A stretch of DNA of 64,000 nucleotides from NCBI GenBank assembly GCA_029267335.1, contig JAJUJC010000003.1:101044-165043 (forward strand), in the 5' to 3' direction. This document shows positions 39,727-48,607 of the stretch, piece by piece. The notes under the pieces are model-generated. The model was not told the origin of the DNA, ran no database searches, and worked only from the letters and a program-made list of their open reading frames with translations. The translations under genes and the position numbers were made by a program. Source of the DNA: Intestinibacillus massiliensis. Lineage in GTDB: Bacteria; Bacillota; Clostridia; Oscillospirales; Butyricicoccaceae. Each line of letters begins with the position of its first letter. The first letter of the stretch is position 1.

Positions 39727-42249
39727 ATGAAACAAACCTTTGATGTGACGGGTATGACCTGCGCAGCGTGCTCTGCCCATGTGGAAAAGAGCGTGTCCAA
39801 GGTCGAGGGCGTGCGTGCGGTGCAGGTCAACCTGCTCGCAGGCTCGATGGCGGTAGAATATGACGAAAACAGCACCGACGGCGGCAAAATCGTCCGTGCG
39901 GTGCAGGACGCGGGCTATGGAGCAAGCGTGCGCGGCGAAAAAGCAAAAGCGGTCGATACAGTCGCGGAGCACGCGGAGGACGCGCTGCGCGAGATGAAGC
40001 GCAGGCTGATCTCCTCGGCAGTGTTCCTCGTGCTACTGATGTACATTTCGATGGGACACATGGTGAACGCGCCGCTGACGCATGTGTTCCACGAGCCGAA
40101 AAATGCGATGCTGTTTGCGTTGACGCAGTTTTTGCTGGCGCTGCCCATCTGCATCATCAACCGCAAATTTTTCGTGAACGGCTTTAAGACGCTGTTCCAC
40201 GGCGCACCGAACATGGACTCACTCATCGCGCTCGGTGCGGGTGCGGCGATGGCGTATGGCGTGTTTGCACTCTACCAAATCGGCTACGGTCTGGGCTATA
40301 GCGACCTCGACCGCGTGCATACCTATGTCTCCGATTTGTATTTTGAGTCGGCGGGTATGATTTTGACCCTCATCACACTTGGTAAAATGCTCGAAACGCG
40401 CGCAAAGGGCAAGACCGGCGCGGCGATCGCAAAACTCATGGATCTTGCACCCAAAACGGCCGTGATCGAACGCGACGGCGGCGAGGTCACGGTTGCACTC
40501 GAGGAAGTGCGTGTGGACGATATTGTAGTCGTGCGACCCGGGCAGAGCGTTCCCGTCGATGGCGAGATTGTCGAAGGGCAGACTGCGATCGACGAAAGCG
40601 CGCTGACCGGCGAGAGTATTCCCGCGGAAAAGCAGGCGGGTGACCGCGTTTATGCAGCCACGATGAACAAAACCGGCTTCATTCGTTTCCGCGCGTCCAA
40701 GGTCGGGGATGACACGACGCTCGCGCAGATTATCCATCTGGTGGAGGAAGCGGGCGCGTCCAAGGCACCGATCGCCAAGCTCGCCGACCGCGTGAGCGGT
40801 ATCTTTGTGCCGACTGTGCTCGTCATCGCGGCACTTGCGACGGTTGCGTGGCTGCTCGCGGGACAGTCGTTCTCGTTTGCACTGTCGACCGGTATTTCCG
40901 TGCTCGTCATCTCGTGTCCGTGTGCGCTCGGACTGGCGACGCCGGTCGCCATCATGGTCGGTACGGGCGTGGGTGCGGAGCAGGGCGTGCTCTTTCGCTC
41001 GGCGGAGGCACTCGAAACGCTGAACACGGTCAAGACAGTGGTGCTTGACAAGACCGGCACCGTGACCGAAGGACATCCGCGCGTGACCGATGTGCTGCCT
41101 GCGCATGGAGTGACTGCGCGGGAGCTGCTCACGCTTGCGCTCACACTCGAGCAGCCGAGCGAACATCCGCTTGCGGAGGCGATTGTGCAGCGCGCCCATG
41201 AGGACGGATTGACCGCGCTGCCTGTGACCGGCTTTGCCGCCAAGGTCGGACGCGGCATTGAGGGACAGGTCGAGGGCGCGCTGTGCCGCGCGGGCAATGC
41301 GCGCTTCTTTGAGGAGAGTGGTGTTGCACTGGAAGGCTTTGCGGCGCAGGCGGAACAGCTTGCCGAGCAGGGCAAGACCCCGCTGTTCTTTGCGCGTGAG
41401 AGCAAGATCATCGGCGTCATCGCCATCGCGGATGTTGTCAAGCCCACGAGCGCGCAGGCGATCGCGCAGCTTCGGGATATGGGACTGGACGTGGTCATGC
41501 TGACCGGCGATCATGCGCGCACGGCGGAAGCCATCCGGCAGCAGCTCGGCATTGCCCGTGTTGTCGCGGAGGTGCTGCCGCAGGACAAGGAGCGCGAGGT
41601 GCGCAAGATACAGGAGCAGGGAAGACGCGTCGCGATGATCGGAGACGGCATCAACGACGCACCCGCGCTCGCCCGTGCCGATGTCGGCGTGGCCATCGGT
41701 GCGGGCACAGACGTCGCGATCGAATCGGCGGATGTGGTGCTCATGAAGAGCGACCTGCTCGACGCGGTCAACGCCATTCGTCTGAGTCACAACACCATTC
41801 GCAACATCAAGCAAAACCTGTTCTGGGCGTTCTTTTATAACTGCATCGGCATCCCGATCGCGGCAGGGGTCTTTTTCCTGTCGTTCGGTCTCAAACTCAG
41901 CCCCATGTTCGGCGCGGCGGCGATGAGCCTGAGCTCGGTATGCGTTGTGTCCAATGCGCTGCGGCTGCGCTTTTTTAAACCCATCCACCGGAACACGCCG
42001 GAAGCATCGGCGGTTCCCATCAGAAAGGAAGAAACCCAAATGACGAAAACTATCTCTATTGAAGGCATGATGTGCACCCACTGCTCCGGTCGTGTGACCA
42101 AGGCGCTCGAGAGCATTCCGGGCGTGAGCGGCGTCCAGGTCAGCCACGAGACCGGCAAGGCGGTCGTTACCGTGGACGGCACGGTCGCAAACGGCGATCT
42201 GTCCAAGGCGGTCGAGGAAGCCGGCTACACTGTGCTCGGCATCGACTGA
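39727..42249 (+). CDS. copA: Copper-translocating P-type ATPase with N- and C-terminal HMA domains
   Basis: A P1B copper exporter of 840 residues. The N-terminal heavy-metal domain (GMTCAACSAHVEKSV) precedes eight transmembrane helices. Core motifs are LTGESIPAEK (actuator), SCPCALGLATPV (the CPC metal site), DKTGTVTEG (phosphorylated aspartate), SEHPLAEAI and GDGINDAPALA. Residues 772-840 add a second HMA domain (EGMMCTHCSGRV), which resembles a fused CopZ chaperone. Its first codon is an ATG behind AGAAAGGAAG, so an independent product is possible. The operon continues into csoR ten bases later. Confidence 0.95.
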   Translation: MKQTFDVTGMTCAACSAHVEKSVSKVEGVRAVQVNLLAGSMAVEYDENSTDGGKIVRAVQDAGYGASVRGEKAKAVDTVAEHAEDALREMKRRLISSAVFLVLLMYISMGHMVNAPLTHVFHEPKNAMLFALTQFLLALPICIINRKFFVNGFKTLFHGAPNMDSLIALGAGAAMAYGVFALYQIGYGLGYSDLDRVHTYVSDLYFESAGMILTLITLGKMLETRAKGKTGAAIAKLMDLAPKTAVIERDGGEVTVALEEVRVDDIVVVRPGQSVPVDGEIVEGQTAIDESALTGESIPAEKQAGDRVYAATMNKTGFIRFRASKVGDDTTLAQIIHLVEEAGASKAPIAKLADRVSGIFVPTVLVIAALATVAWLLAGQSFSFALSTGISVLVISCPCALGLATPVAIMVGTGVGAEQGVLFRSAEALETLNTVKTVVLDKTGTVTEGHPRVTDVLPAHGVTARELLTLALTLEQPSEHPLAEAIVQRAHEDGLTALPVTGFAAKVGRGIEGQVEGALCRAGNARFFEESGVALEGFAAQAEQLAEQGKTPLFFARESKIIGVIAIADVVKPTSAQAIAQLRDMGLDVVMLTGDHARTAEAIRQQLGIARVVAEVLPQDKEREVRKIQEQGRRVAMIGDGINDAPALARADVGVAIGAGTDVAIESADVVLMKSDLLDAVNAIRLSHNTIRNIKQNLFWAFFYNCIGIPIAAGVFFLSFGLKLSPMFGAAAMSLSSVCVVSNALRLRFFKPIHRNTPEASAVPIRKEETQMTKTISIEGMMCTHCSGRVTKALESIPGVSGVQVSHETGKAVVTVDGTVANGDLSKAVEEAGYTVLGID
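42040..42249 (+). CDS. Possible internal CopZ-like start within copA
   Basis: An in-frame ATG at 42040 (copA residue 772) lies about ten bases behind AAAGGAAG at 42025-42032. Translation from it would give a free 69-residue HMA protein (MTKTISIEGMMCTHCSGRV), with the length, start and CxxC metal site of a CopZ copper chaperone. The region before it, after the last transmembrane helix, is a polar linker. This is inferred from local signals only; the fused form is certain from the frame. Confidence 0.4.
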   Translation: MTKTISIEGMMCTHCSGRVTKALESIPGVSGVQVSHETGKAVVTVDGTVANGDLSKAVEEAGYTVLGID

Positions 42250-42258
42250 GGAACTGCC

Positions 42259-42531
42259 ATGAGAGCGGATAAACAAAGCGTTTCGCGGCTCGTCAAGACC
42301 GCGCGCGGGCAGGTGGACGCGGTGCTCAAAATGATCGAGGATGACCGCTACTGTATGGATATCGCCACGCAGCTGACCGCAGCGGAGTCTCTGCTGCACC
42401 GTGCCCGCCGCGAGGTCATGAAGGCACACCTCGACGGCTGCGTGTGTGAGGCATTTGAGAGCGGTGACGAGCAGGAACGGTCGAAAAAGCTCGATGAGAT
42501 ATTAAAACTTGTCGATAAATGTTGCGAATAG
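42259..42531 (+). CDS. csoR: CsoR-type copper-sensing repressor
   Basis: A 90-residue all-helical DNA-binding repressor of the CsoR/RcnR family. The copper-binding triad is complete: Cys32 (RYCMD), His57 and Cys61 (AHLDGC). In the family, Cu(I) binding releases the operator and derepresses export. The gene lies ten bases after copA and ends the operon, which gives autoregulation through the palindrome at the copA promoter. The pattern KTARGQVDAVLKMIEDDRYC is typical. Confidence 0.92.
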   Translation: MRADKQSVSRLVKTARGQVDAVLKMIEDDRYCMDIATQLTAAESLLHRARREVMKAHLDGCVCEAFESGDEQERSKKLDEILKLVDKCCE

Positions 42532-42540
42532 ACCAAAAAG

Positions 42541-42575
42541 AAAAGATGTAAAGCATATTGCTTTACATCTTTTAT
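42541..42575. terminator. Bidirectional terminator between csoR and hisC
   Basis: A perfect 15-bp stem (AAAAGATGTAAAGCA and its complement) with a three-base loop; T-tracts on both strands. Confidence 0.9.
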
Positions 42576-42581
42576 TTGCAT

Positions 42582-43652
42582 TTATACGTTCGCTTGTGCG
42601 AGATATTCGCGCAATGCGGTGAGCAGCTTGTCCATTTCGTCGTCCGTGCCGACCGTAATGCGCAGATAATTGTCAATGCGCGGCAGGTCGAAATAGCGGA
42701 TGAAGAGATTGCGCGCGCGCATGGCAAGAAAAATGTCCTTCGCGCGTGCGGTCGGGTGGGTCACGAACAAAAAGTTCGCGCTCGACGGACAGACCGAGAA
42801 GCCGAGCGCCTCAAATTCCCGCGCGCAGCGTTCGCGCGTGTCCATGACCTTGCGGCAGGTCGCGCGGAAGTAGCTGTCGTCCTCGACTGATGCCGCGCCC
42901 GCTTCGATGGTCAACGCGTCCATCGTATAGGAATTGTAGGAGTTCTTGACCGCCTCCAACGTGCGGATGAGCGTTTCGCTGCCCAGTGCAACGCCGATGC
43001 GCAGACCCGCAAGCGAACGGGATTTGGAAAAGGTCTGCACGATAAGCAGGTTGTCGTATTTCTCGAGCAGCGGCACACACGACCACGCGCCGAAGTCGAC
43101 ATAGGCTTCATCAATGATCACGACGCAGTCCTGATTGTGCGCCAGAATGTCCTCTAAAAACGCGCGATTCTCCGCGATGCCGGTCGGCGCGTTGGGGTTC
43201 GGCAGCAGCACGCCGCCCGAGGGCCGGTCATAGTCGCGCGGATTGATGCGAAACTGCGCATTAAGAGGCACGGTTTCGTAGGGCGTGCGGAAGAGCGAAC
43301 ACCAGACCGGATAGAACGAATAAGTGATATCTGGAAACAGAACCGGCTGTTCGGAGCAGAAAAAAGCCTGAAACGTAAGCGCGAGCACATCGTCCGAGCC
43401 GTTGCCGACAAAGACCTGCGTGGGCGATACGCCGTGGTGCGCGGCGAGTGCGGTCTTGAGCCGCGTCGCGTTCGCGTTCGGGTAGAGCCGCAGACCGTCG
43501 ACCGCAAACGTGCGAAAGACCTCCGCAACGCGCGGCGAGGGCGGGTAGGGATTCTCGTTTGCATTGAGCTTGACGAGATCGGGGATCTGCGCCTGCTCAC
43601 CGGGCACATAGGGGTCGATTTTGCGCAGCTTGTCCTGCCAAAGTCCAGACAT
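42582..43652 (-). CDS. hisC: Histidinol-phosphate aminotransferase
   Basis: A class I/II PLP aminotransferase of 356 residues that makes histidinol phosphate from imidazole acetol phosphate; relatives can also transaminate aromatic acids. It shows KLNANENPYPPSPRV at the N-terminus, FVGNGSDDVLAL near residue 80, LLPNPNAPTGIAENR near 150, the cofactor-binding VIIDEAYVDFGAW near 180 and the PLP lysine in TFSKSRSLAGLRIG near 210. The chosen ATG 43652 follows GAGGTGA by five bases. It is separate from other his genes in this window, so an aromatic or CobD-like role is possible but less likely. Confidence 0.88.
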   Translation of the reverse strand: MSGLWQDKLRKIDPYVPGEQAQIPDLVKLNANENPYPPSPRVAEVFRTFAVDGLRLYPNANATRLKTALAAHHGVSPTQVFVGNGSDDVLALTFQAFFCSEQPVLFPDITYSFYPVWCSLFRTPYETVPLNAQFRINPRDYDRPSGGVLLPNPNAPTGIAENRAFLEDILAHNQDCVVIIDEAYVDFGAWSCVPLLEKYDNLLIVQTFSKSRSLAGLRIGVALGSETLIRTLEAVKNSYNSYTMDALTIEAGAASVEDDSYFRATCRKVMDTRERCAREFEALGFSVCPSSANFLFVTHPTARAKDIFLAMRARNLFIRYFDLPRIDNYLRITVGTDDEMDKLLTALREYLAQANV

Positions 43653-43747
43653 CACAGTCACCTCAAAAGTTTTTCTTTAGTTTATCACGCTAAATTGAAA
43701 AAGTCAACCGCGATTTTTGATTCCCCCGTGCGATTTGATGTAGGCTG

Positions 43748-43756
43748 TGGTATACT
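43748..43756 (+). promoter_or_regulatory. Extended -10 promoter of rarA
   Basis: TGGTATACT (TATACT at 43751-43756) lies 35 bases before the rarA start, without a clear -35. Confidence 0.5.
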
Positions 43757-43790
43757 TGTACTATCATTCGCAGGAAAAGAGGAAAACGCT

Positions 43791-45050
43791 ATGTATCAGC
43801 CGCTTGCGGATCGTATTCGTCCGCAAACACTGGACGATGTGGTCGGACAGCGCGCACTGCTCGCACAGGGAGCGCTGCTGCGCCGCATCATCGACAGCGG
43901 AAATATCCCGAATATGATCTTTTACGGGCCGTCGGGCGTGGGAAAAACCACGGTCGCGGGCATTATTGCGCGGCAGACCGCACGCAAGCTGTATCGGCTC
44001 AACGCAACGACTGCGTCCATCAGCGACATCAAGGCGATCATCGACGAGCTGGACACCTTTCTTGCCCCCGAGGGCGCGCTACTGTACCTCGACGAGATCC
44101 AGTATTTCAACAAAAAGCAGCAGCAGAGCCTGCTTGAGTTCATCGAGAACGGGCGCATTACGCTCATCGCTTCGACGACCGAGAATCCGTACTTTTACAT
44201 TTACAACGCGATTTTGAGCCGCTGTACGGTGTTTGAGTTCACGCCGGTCGAGCCATCCGAAATCGCGCGGGCGGTCGAGCGCGCCTTTGCCCTTGCACTT
44301 GAGGGACGGCGCGTGACACTGGAGGACGGCGTGCGCGAACAGATCGCGCGCGGCTGCGGCGGGGATGTGCGCAAGGCGCTCGGGGCGGTCGAGCTGCTCA
44401 CGAGCGGTGTGCCCGAGGGCGGCACGGTCACGCTTGCGGACGCGACGCAGGCGGCGCAGCGCTCGGGCATGCGCTATGACCGCGACGGGGATGGGCATTA
44501 CGACATTTTATCCGCGCTGCAAAAGTCCATCCGCGGCTCCGATCCCGACGCGGCGGTGCACTATCTCGCGCGGCTGCTCGAGGCGGGCGACCTGATCTCC
44601 GCAGCGCGCCGTCTGCTCGTCATTGCGGCGGAGGATGTCGGGCTTGCGTATCCGCAGGCGATGAGCATCGTCAAGGCGTGCGTGGACAGCGCGTTCCAGC
44701 TTGGTCTGCCCGAGGCGCGCATCCCACTGGCGGAGGCGGTGCTCCTGATGGCGACCGCCCCAAAGTCCAACAGCGCAAATGCCGCGATCGATGCCGCGCT
44801 CGCCGATGTGCGGCAGGGCAAGACCGACGACATTCCGGCGCATCTCAAGGACGCGCACTACAGCGGCGCGGCGCACCTCGGACGAGGTAAGACCTATGTA
44901 TATCCCCACGACTATCCGTTCCATTGGGCGCCGCAACAGTATCTGCCCGATGCGCTGCGCGACACGCACTATTACGCATACGGCGACAACAAGACCGAAC
45001 AGACCGCAAAAAGCTATTGGGAGCGCGTCAAGGGTCAAACGAATCGTTAA
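43791..45050 (+). CDS. rarA: Replication-associated recombination protein A (MgsA/RarA)
   Basis: An AAA+ ATPase of 419 residues related to clamp loaders, acting at stalled replication forks. The N-terminus (PLADRIRPQTLDDVVGQ), Walker A YGPSGVGKTTVAG near residue 50, Walker B LYLDEIQYFNKKQ near 102, and sensor ASTTENPYFYIYN are visible. The C-terminal tetramerisation region has GSDPDAAVHYLARLLEAGD and PKSNSANAAIDAAL, characteristic of RarA. GAGGAAAA precedes ATG 43791. The 3' end overlaps the convergent S1-domain gene by 23 bases, so no terminator separates them. Confidence 0.93.
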   Translation: MYQPLADRIRPQTLDDVVGQRALLAQGALLRRIIDSGNIPNMIFYGPSGVGKTTVAGIIARQTARKLYRLNATTASISDIKAIIDELDTFLAPEGALLYLDEIQYFNKKQQQSLLEFIENGRITLIASTTENPYFYIYNAILSRCTVFEFTPVEPSEIARAVERAFALALEGRRVTLEDGVREQIARGCGGDVRKALGAVELLTSGVPEGGTVTLADATQAAQRSGMRYDRDGDGHYDILSALQKSIRGSDPDAAVHYLARLLEAGDLISAARRLLVIAAEDVGLAYPQAMSIVKACVDSAFQLGLPEARIPLAEAVLLMATAPKSNSANAAIDAALADVRQGKTDDIPAHLKDAHYSGAAHLGRGKTYVYPHDYPFHWAPQQYLPDALRDTHYYAYGDNKTEQTAKSYWERVKGQTNR

Positions 45051-45954
45051 ATTCCGTGGAAATGAACTTGGTCAGACAGTTGGTCGGGGTGTAGATCCAA
45101 CTGTCCAGCCGCCCCTCAGGCAGAAAATAACGCGGCGGTTCGGGAGCGGGTGCCTGACCGAGCACGTCGATGATGGCGAGTTTGATTTTCATGCGTTCGG
45201 GCAAAATGGATTTGATGTAGACCGAGACCGCCTGACCGGGACGCAGTCCCTCGCGCCGCTCGGCAAGACCGGACAGATTGGGTGTCAGCTCGATGAACAC
45301 GCCGTAGCTTTCCACGCTGCGCACGATGCCTTGCACGGTCTCGCCGGAAGAGAAGCGCGCGACGTTTTCGCTCCAGGTGCCGAGCAGTTCGCGATGGGTT
45401 AGCGTGATGCGGCGCAGATGCCGGTCGATGTCGAGCACGACTGCATAGATGTCCTGACCGACCGAAAGGCGCTCGGCCGGACTCCAAATACGCGAAATAG
45501 ACAGGTTTTCTATGCCGATGAGTGCGGTCACGCCGCAGCCGATGTCGACGAACACCCCGAAGTTTTCCAAATGGGTCACACGCGCGCGCACCACGTCGCC
45601 GCGTTTGAGATTGGCGAGGAACCAGCAGAGCGCCTGCTCCTGCGCATCGCGGCGCGACAGTATGAGCACATCCTCGCGTACCTCGCGCACGCAAAAGCAC
45701 ACCGGCTTGCCGACCCGTGACAAAATGGCGATTTCGCGCGTTGTGCCGTCGTCGATGCCGATGGCGCATTCCTCGCGCGCGATGATGCCGGTACGCGCAC
45801 CGAGCGGCACAATCAGTTCGTGCGCGGCGGTGCAAGAGGCGGCGACCGCCTCAAAAACGCGGCGCTCTGCCGCTGCCTGCCGCAGAGCGGCGAGTTCCTG
45901 CGGTGGGGAAATACCGAGCCGGCCTTCCGGCGCGTAGCTTTCGTTGATCTTCAT
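45028..45954 (-). CDS. S1 RNA-binding domain protein (ribosomal protein S1 homologue-like)
   Basis: A 308-residue protein of the clostridial S1-domain type. After an N-terminal part with a degenerate beta-barrel come two recognisable S1 domains: KRGDVVRARVTHLENFGVFVDIG near residue 120 (shortened in the family signature) and SGETVQGIVRSVESYGVFIEL near 200. The C-terminal section has EPPRYFLPEGRLDSW. It may bind mRNA or ribosomes; bacterial S1 usually has more repeats. ATG 45954 lies seven bases behind GGAGG; the TTG six bases upstream is too close. It converges with rarA. Confidence 0.83.
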   Translation of the reverse strand: MKINESYAPEGRLGISPPQELAALRQAAAERRVFEAVAASCTAAHELIVPLGARTGIIAREECAIGIDDGTTREIAILSRVGKPVCFCVREVREDVLILSRRDAQEQALCWFLANLKRGDVVRARVTHLENFGVFVDIGCGVTALIGIENLSISRIWSPAERLSVGQDIYAVVLDIDRHLRRITLTHRELLGTWSENVARFSSGETVQGIVRSVESYGVFIELTPNLSGLAERREGLRPGQAVSVYIKSILPERMKIKLAIIDVLGQAPAPEPPRYFLPEGRLDSWIYTPTNCLTKFISTEFNDSFDP

Positions 45955-46048
45955 ATCCAAACCTCCTTGCGCGTGCGCACGCCCCTGACTGCACGCTCTC
46001 TACTATATGCGCCGCTGCGGCAAAAGTGACCGGAATGCGCAAAGTCGG

Positions 46049-46077
46049 TTCACAAAAGTGCTGCGGTGTGATATAGT
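46049..46077 (+). promoter_or_regulatory. Promoter of the DUF951-uridine phosphorylase-MATE unit
   Basis: TTCACA (46049-46054) and TATAGT (46072-46077) are 17 bases apart. Confidence 0.65.
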
Positions 46078-46142
46078 AATAGCGGAAAGTAAAACAAACG
46101 GACGGGAAATGTCTGTCCGCGACCGGATAGAGGAGCGATAAC

Positions 46143-46337
46143 ATGGATATTCGGCTGCATGATATTCTGACGATGAAGAAAGCTCATCCCTGCGGCAGCA
46201 ACCGTTGGGAGGTGCTCCGCGTGGGCATGGACTTCCGCATGAAATGTCTGGGCTGCGGACGCGAGATCATGATCGAGCGGCGCAAGGCGGAAAAGGGCCT
46301 GCGCAGCATTGAACGGGAAGGAGAAACGCTATGTTGA
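46143..46337 (+). CDS. DUF951 family protein
   Basis: A 64-residue protein matching the small DUF951 family: MDIRLHDILTMKKAHPCGS at the start, then MDFRMKCLGCGREIMIERR with the conserved CxxC. The fold probably binds a metal or nucleic acid; no function is established. In many Firmicutes the gene sits next to ychF, parB or mechanosensitive channel genes; here it heads an operon with uridine phosphorylase. GAGGAGCG precedes the ATG. The stop overlaps the next start by seven bases. Confidence 0.88.
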   Translation: MDIRLHDILTMKKAHPCGSNRWEVLRVGMDFRMKCLGCGREIMIERRKAEKGLRSIEREGETLC

Positions 46338-47095
46338 TCGACGGCAAGCAGATGCACTTGCAGTGCACCAAGGGAGATGTGGGTAAATATGTGATTTTAC
46401 CGGGTGATCCGGGGCGTTGCGAGAAGATCGCGGCGTATCTCGAAAAACCCCGGCATATTTCGCAAAACCGTGAGTTCAACGTCTATACGGGTGCGCTATG
46501 CGGCGTGCCGGTCAGTGTATGCTCGACCGGCATCGGCGGACCGAGCGCGGCGATCGCGCTCGAGGAGCTGGTCGAGTGCGGTGCGGATACGTTTATCCGC
46601 GTGGGTACGTCGGGCGGCATCGTCGACAAGGTCAAGGGCGGCGACATCGTCATCGCGACAGCCTCGGTACGCGCCGAGGGCACGGGGCGCGAATATATGC
46701 CGATTGAGTTTCCCGCCGCCGCAAATTTTGATGTCACGCTCGCGCTGCGCGACGCCGCACAGGAGCTTGGACTGCGTCACCATATCGGCGTGATCCAGTC
46801 CAAGGACAGCTTTTACGGCGAGATCCGTCCCGAAAGCATGCCGGTCGCGCCCGAGCTGCTTGCCAAGTGGCAGGCGTGGAAGGCGGCAGGCGTGCTGACG
46901 AGCGAGATGGAGACCGCCGCGCTCTTCATCGTGTCGAGCGTGCTCGGCGTGCGGTGCGGCGCGGTGCTCAATGTGCTGTGGAACGCGGATAACGACGCCG
47001 CGCCCACCATCCCGCCCGACGCCGCGGAGCGCGGCATCCGCACAGCGATCGGTGCGCTGCGGCTTCTCATTGCGCGGGATGGGAGCCCGGAATGA
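46331..47095 (+). CDS. Uridine phosphorylase-like nucleoside phosphorylase
   Basis: A hexameric-type (NP-I) nucleoside phosphorylase of 254 residues. It has the phosphate-binding VILPGDPGRCEKIA near residue 22, GVPVSVCSTGIGGPSAAIA near 60, RVGTSGGI near 93, and the ribose-binding EMETAALF near 195. The first-loop and specificity-region pattern is nearest uridine phosphorylase, which releases uracil and ribose 1-phosphate. It is translationally coupled to DUF951 and overlaps the MATE gene by four bases. Purine specificity cannot be fully excluded. Confidence 0.85.
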   Translation: MLIDGKQMHLQCTKGDVGKYVILPGDPGRCEKIAAYLEKPRHISQNREFNVYTGALCGVPVSVCSTGIGGPSAAIALEELVECGADTFIRVGTSGGIVDKVKGGDIVIATASVRAEGTGREYMPIEFPAAANFDVTLALRDAAQELGLRHHIGVIQSKDSFYGEIRPESMPVAPELLAKWQAWKAAGVLTSEMETAALFIVSSVLGVRCGAVLNVLWNADNDAAPTIPPDAAERGIRTAIGALRLLIARDGSPE

Positions 47096-48456
47096 CAAAA
47101 CGCACAAACGATCTTGGAACAGACCCGATCGGTCCGCTGCTGCTGCGGCTTGCGGTTCCTTCAATTTGCGCACAAGTTGTCAATATGCTCTATAATATTG
47201 TTGATCGCATTTATATCGGACATATCGAGGGGGTCGGTGCGGCGGCTTTGACCGGCGTTGGCGTCACCTTCCCAATTATCATGCTCATTGCCGCATTTGC
47301 CAGCTTGATCGGTATGGGCGGTGCGCCGCGCGCATCCATCTGCATGGGCAGGGGGGACGACGAGGGTGCAGAGCATATTCTGGGCAACTGCGCGAGCATG
47401 CTCACAGTGCTTGCGGTCGTGCTCACGGTGTTTTTCCTGCTGTTTCAGCGGCCGCTGCTGCTGCTGTTCGGTGCGAGCGCGGACACACTGCCGTACAGCC
47501 TGCAATATCTGAGCATTTACATCTGGGGCACGCTGTTCGTCATGCTGTCGCTAGGACTCAACGGCTTCATTTCCGCACAGGGCTTTGCAACCGCGAGCAT
47601 GCTCACGACCGTCATCGGTGCCGTGCTCAATATTGTGCTCGATCCGCTGCTGATTTTCACCTTTGGTCTGGGCGTGCGCGGTGCGGCGATCGCGACCGTT
47701 CTGTCACAAGCGGTATCCGCGGCGTGGGTCGTGCGTTTCCTCGCGGGCAAAAAGACCAAACTTCGGCTGCAAAAGCGGTATTTTTGTCCGCGCAAGCAGG
47801 TGCTACTACCGATTCTTGCATTGGGTGCTGCTCCGTTTGTCATGCAGTCGACCGAGAGTCTGCTCAGCATCACCTTTAATATTTCGCTGCGCACCTACGG
47901 CGGCGATGTTGCGGTCGGCGCAATGACGATCCTGTCGAGCCTCATCCAGATGCTCAACATGCCGCTTGTCGGACTGAGCATGGGCGCGCAGCCCATCCTC
48001 AGCTATAACCTCGGCGCGGGCAACCCTGAGCGCATGCGCAAGACAGTACGCATCATGGTCGTCGCCGCGCTGTGCTATTGCACGCTGTTCTGGGTCGCGG
48101 TACAGCTTGCGCCGAACGTGCTCGCCTCGTTCTTTACAAGCGATGCCACGCTCAAACAGTTCACCGCATGGGCGATGCGCGTCTATTTCGCGACTGCGTT
48201 CATCCTTGCGTTTCAATTCACATTGCAGCAGGCGTTTATCGCGCTCGGAGAGGCGTCAATCTCACTCTTTCTGGCGCTGCTGCGCAAAATCATTCTGCTC
48301 ATTCCGATGATCCTGCTGCTGCCGCACTTTTTCACAAACAAAGTGTTTGCGGTCTTTCTTGCCGAGCCGGTGTCGGACTTTATTTCGTCAACAACCGTGC
48401 TGATACTGTTTAAGAAGCGGTTTTCTGCGATTCTCAAGTCGATCAAAGCGGTGTAA
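47092..48456 (+). CDS. MATE family efflux transporter
   Basis: A 454-residue multidrug and toxic-compound extrusion family protein with twelve hydrophobic segments. The start (GPLLLRLAVPSICAQVVNM) and IYIGHIEGVGAAALTGVGV are typical. The midpoint GAAPFVMQSTESLLSITFN and the second-half NLGAGNPERMRKTVRI reflect the internal repeat. Transport is usually driven by Na+ or H+ antiport; the substrate is unknown. The gene begins four bases inside the phosphorylase gene, and a terminator follows. Confidence 0.9.
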   Translation: MTKRTNDLGTDPIGPLLLRLAVPSICAQVVNMLYNIVDRIYIGHIEGVGAAALTGVGVTFPIIMLIAAFASLIGMGGAPRASICMGRGDDEGAEHILGNCASMLTVLAVVLTVFFLLFQRPLLLLFGASADTLPYSLQYLSIYIWGTLFVMLSLGLNGFISAQGFATASMLTTVIGAVLNIVLDPLLIFTFGLGVRGAAIATVLSQAVSAAWVVRFLAGKKTKLRLQKRYFCPRKQVLLPILALGAAPFVMQSTESLLSITFNISLRTYGGDVAVGAMTILSSLIQMLNMPLVGLSMGAQPILSYNLGAGNPERMRKTVRIMVVAALCYCTLFWVAVQLAPNVLASFFTSDATLKQFTAWAMRVYFATAFILAFQFTLQQAFIALGEASISLFLALLRKIILLIPMILLLPHFFTNKVFAVFLAEPVSDFISSTTVLILFKKRFSAILKSIKAV

Positions 48457-48492
48457 AATGCGGCATATGCGCGGGAAATTAAAACAATCTGT

Positions 48493-48534
48493 AAAAAAAC
48501 AGGACTGGGCGGTCTGCCAGTCTTGTTTTTTTTT
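48493..48534 (+). terminator. Rho-independent terminator after the MATE gene
   Basis: AAAAAACA-GACTGG pairs with CCAGTC-TGTTTTTT (one mismatch) around an eight-base loop, with eight or more T residues. Confidence 0.85.
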
Positions 48535-48607
48535 GAAAAATCGAGTAAAATAAAATGAATATGGTTTTCGGCTCGATCCGGAAGCGGGTGCAGGAGGCGA
48601 AAAGGCG

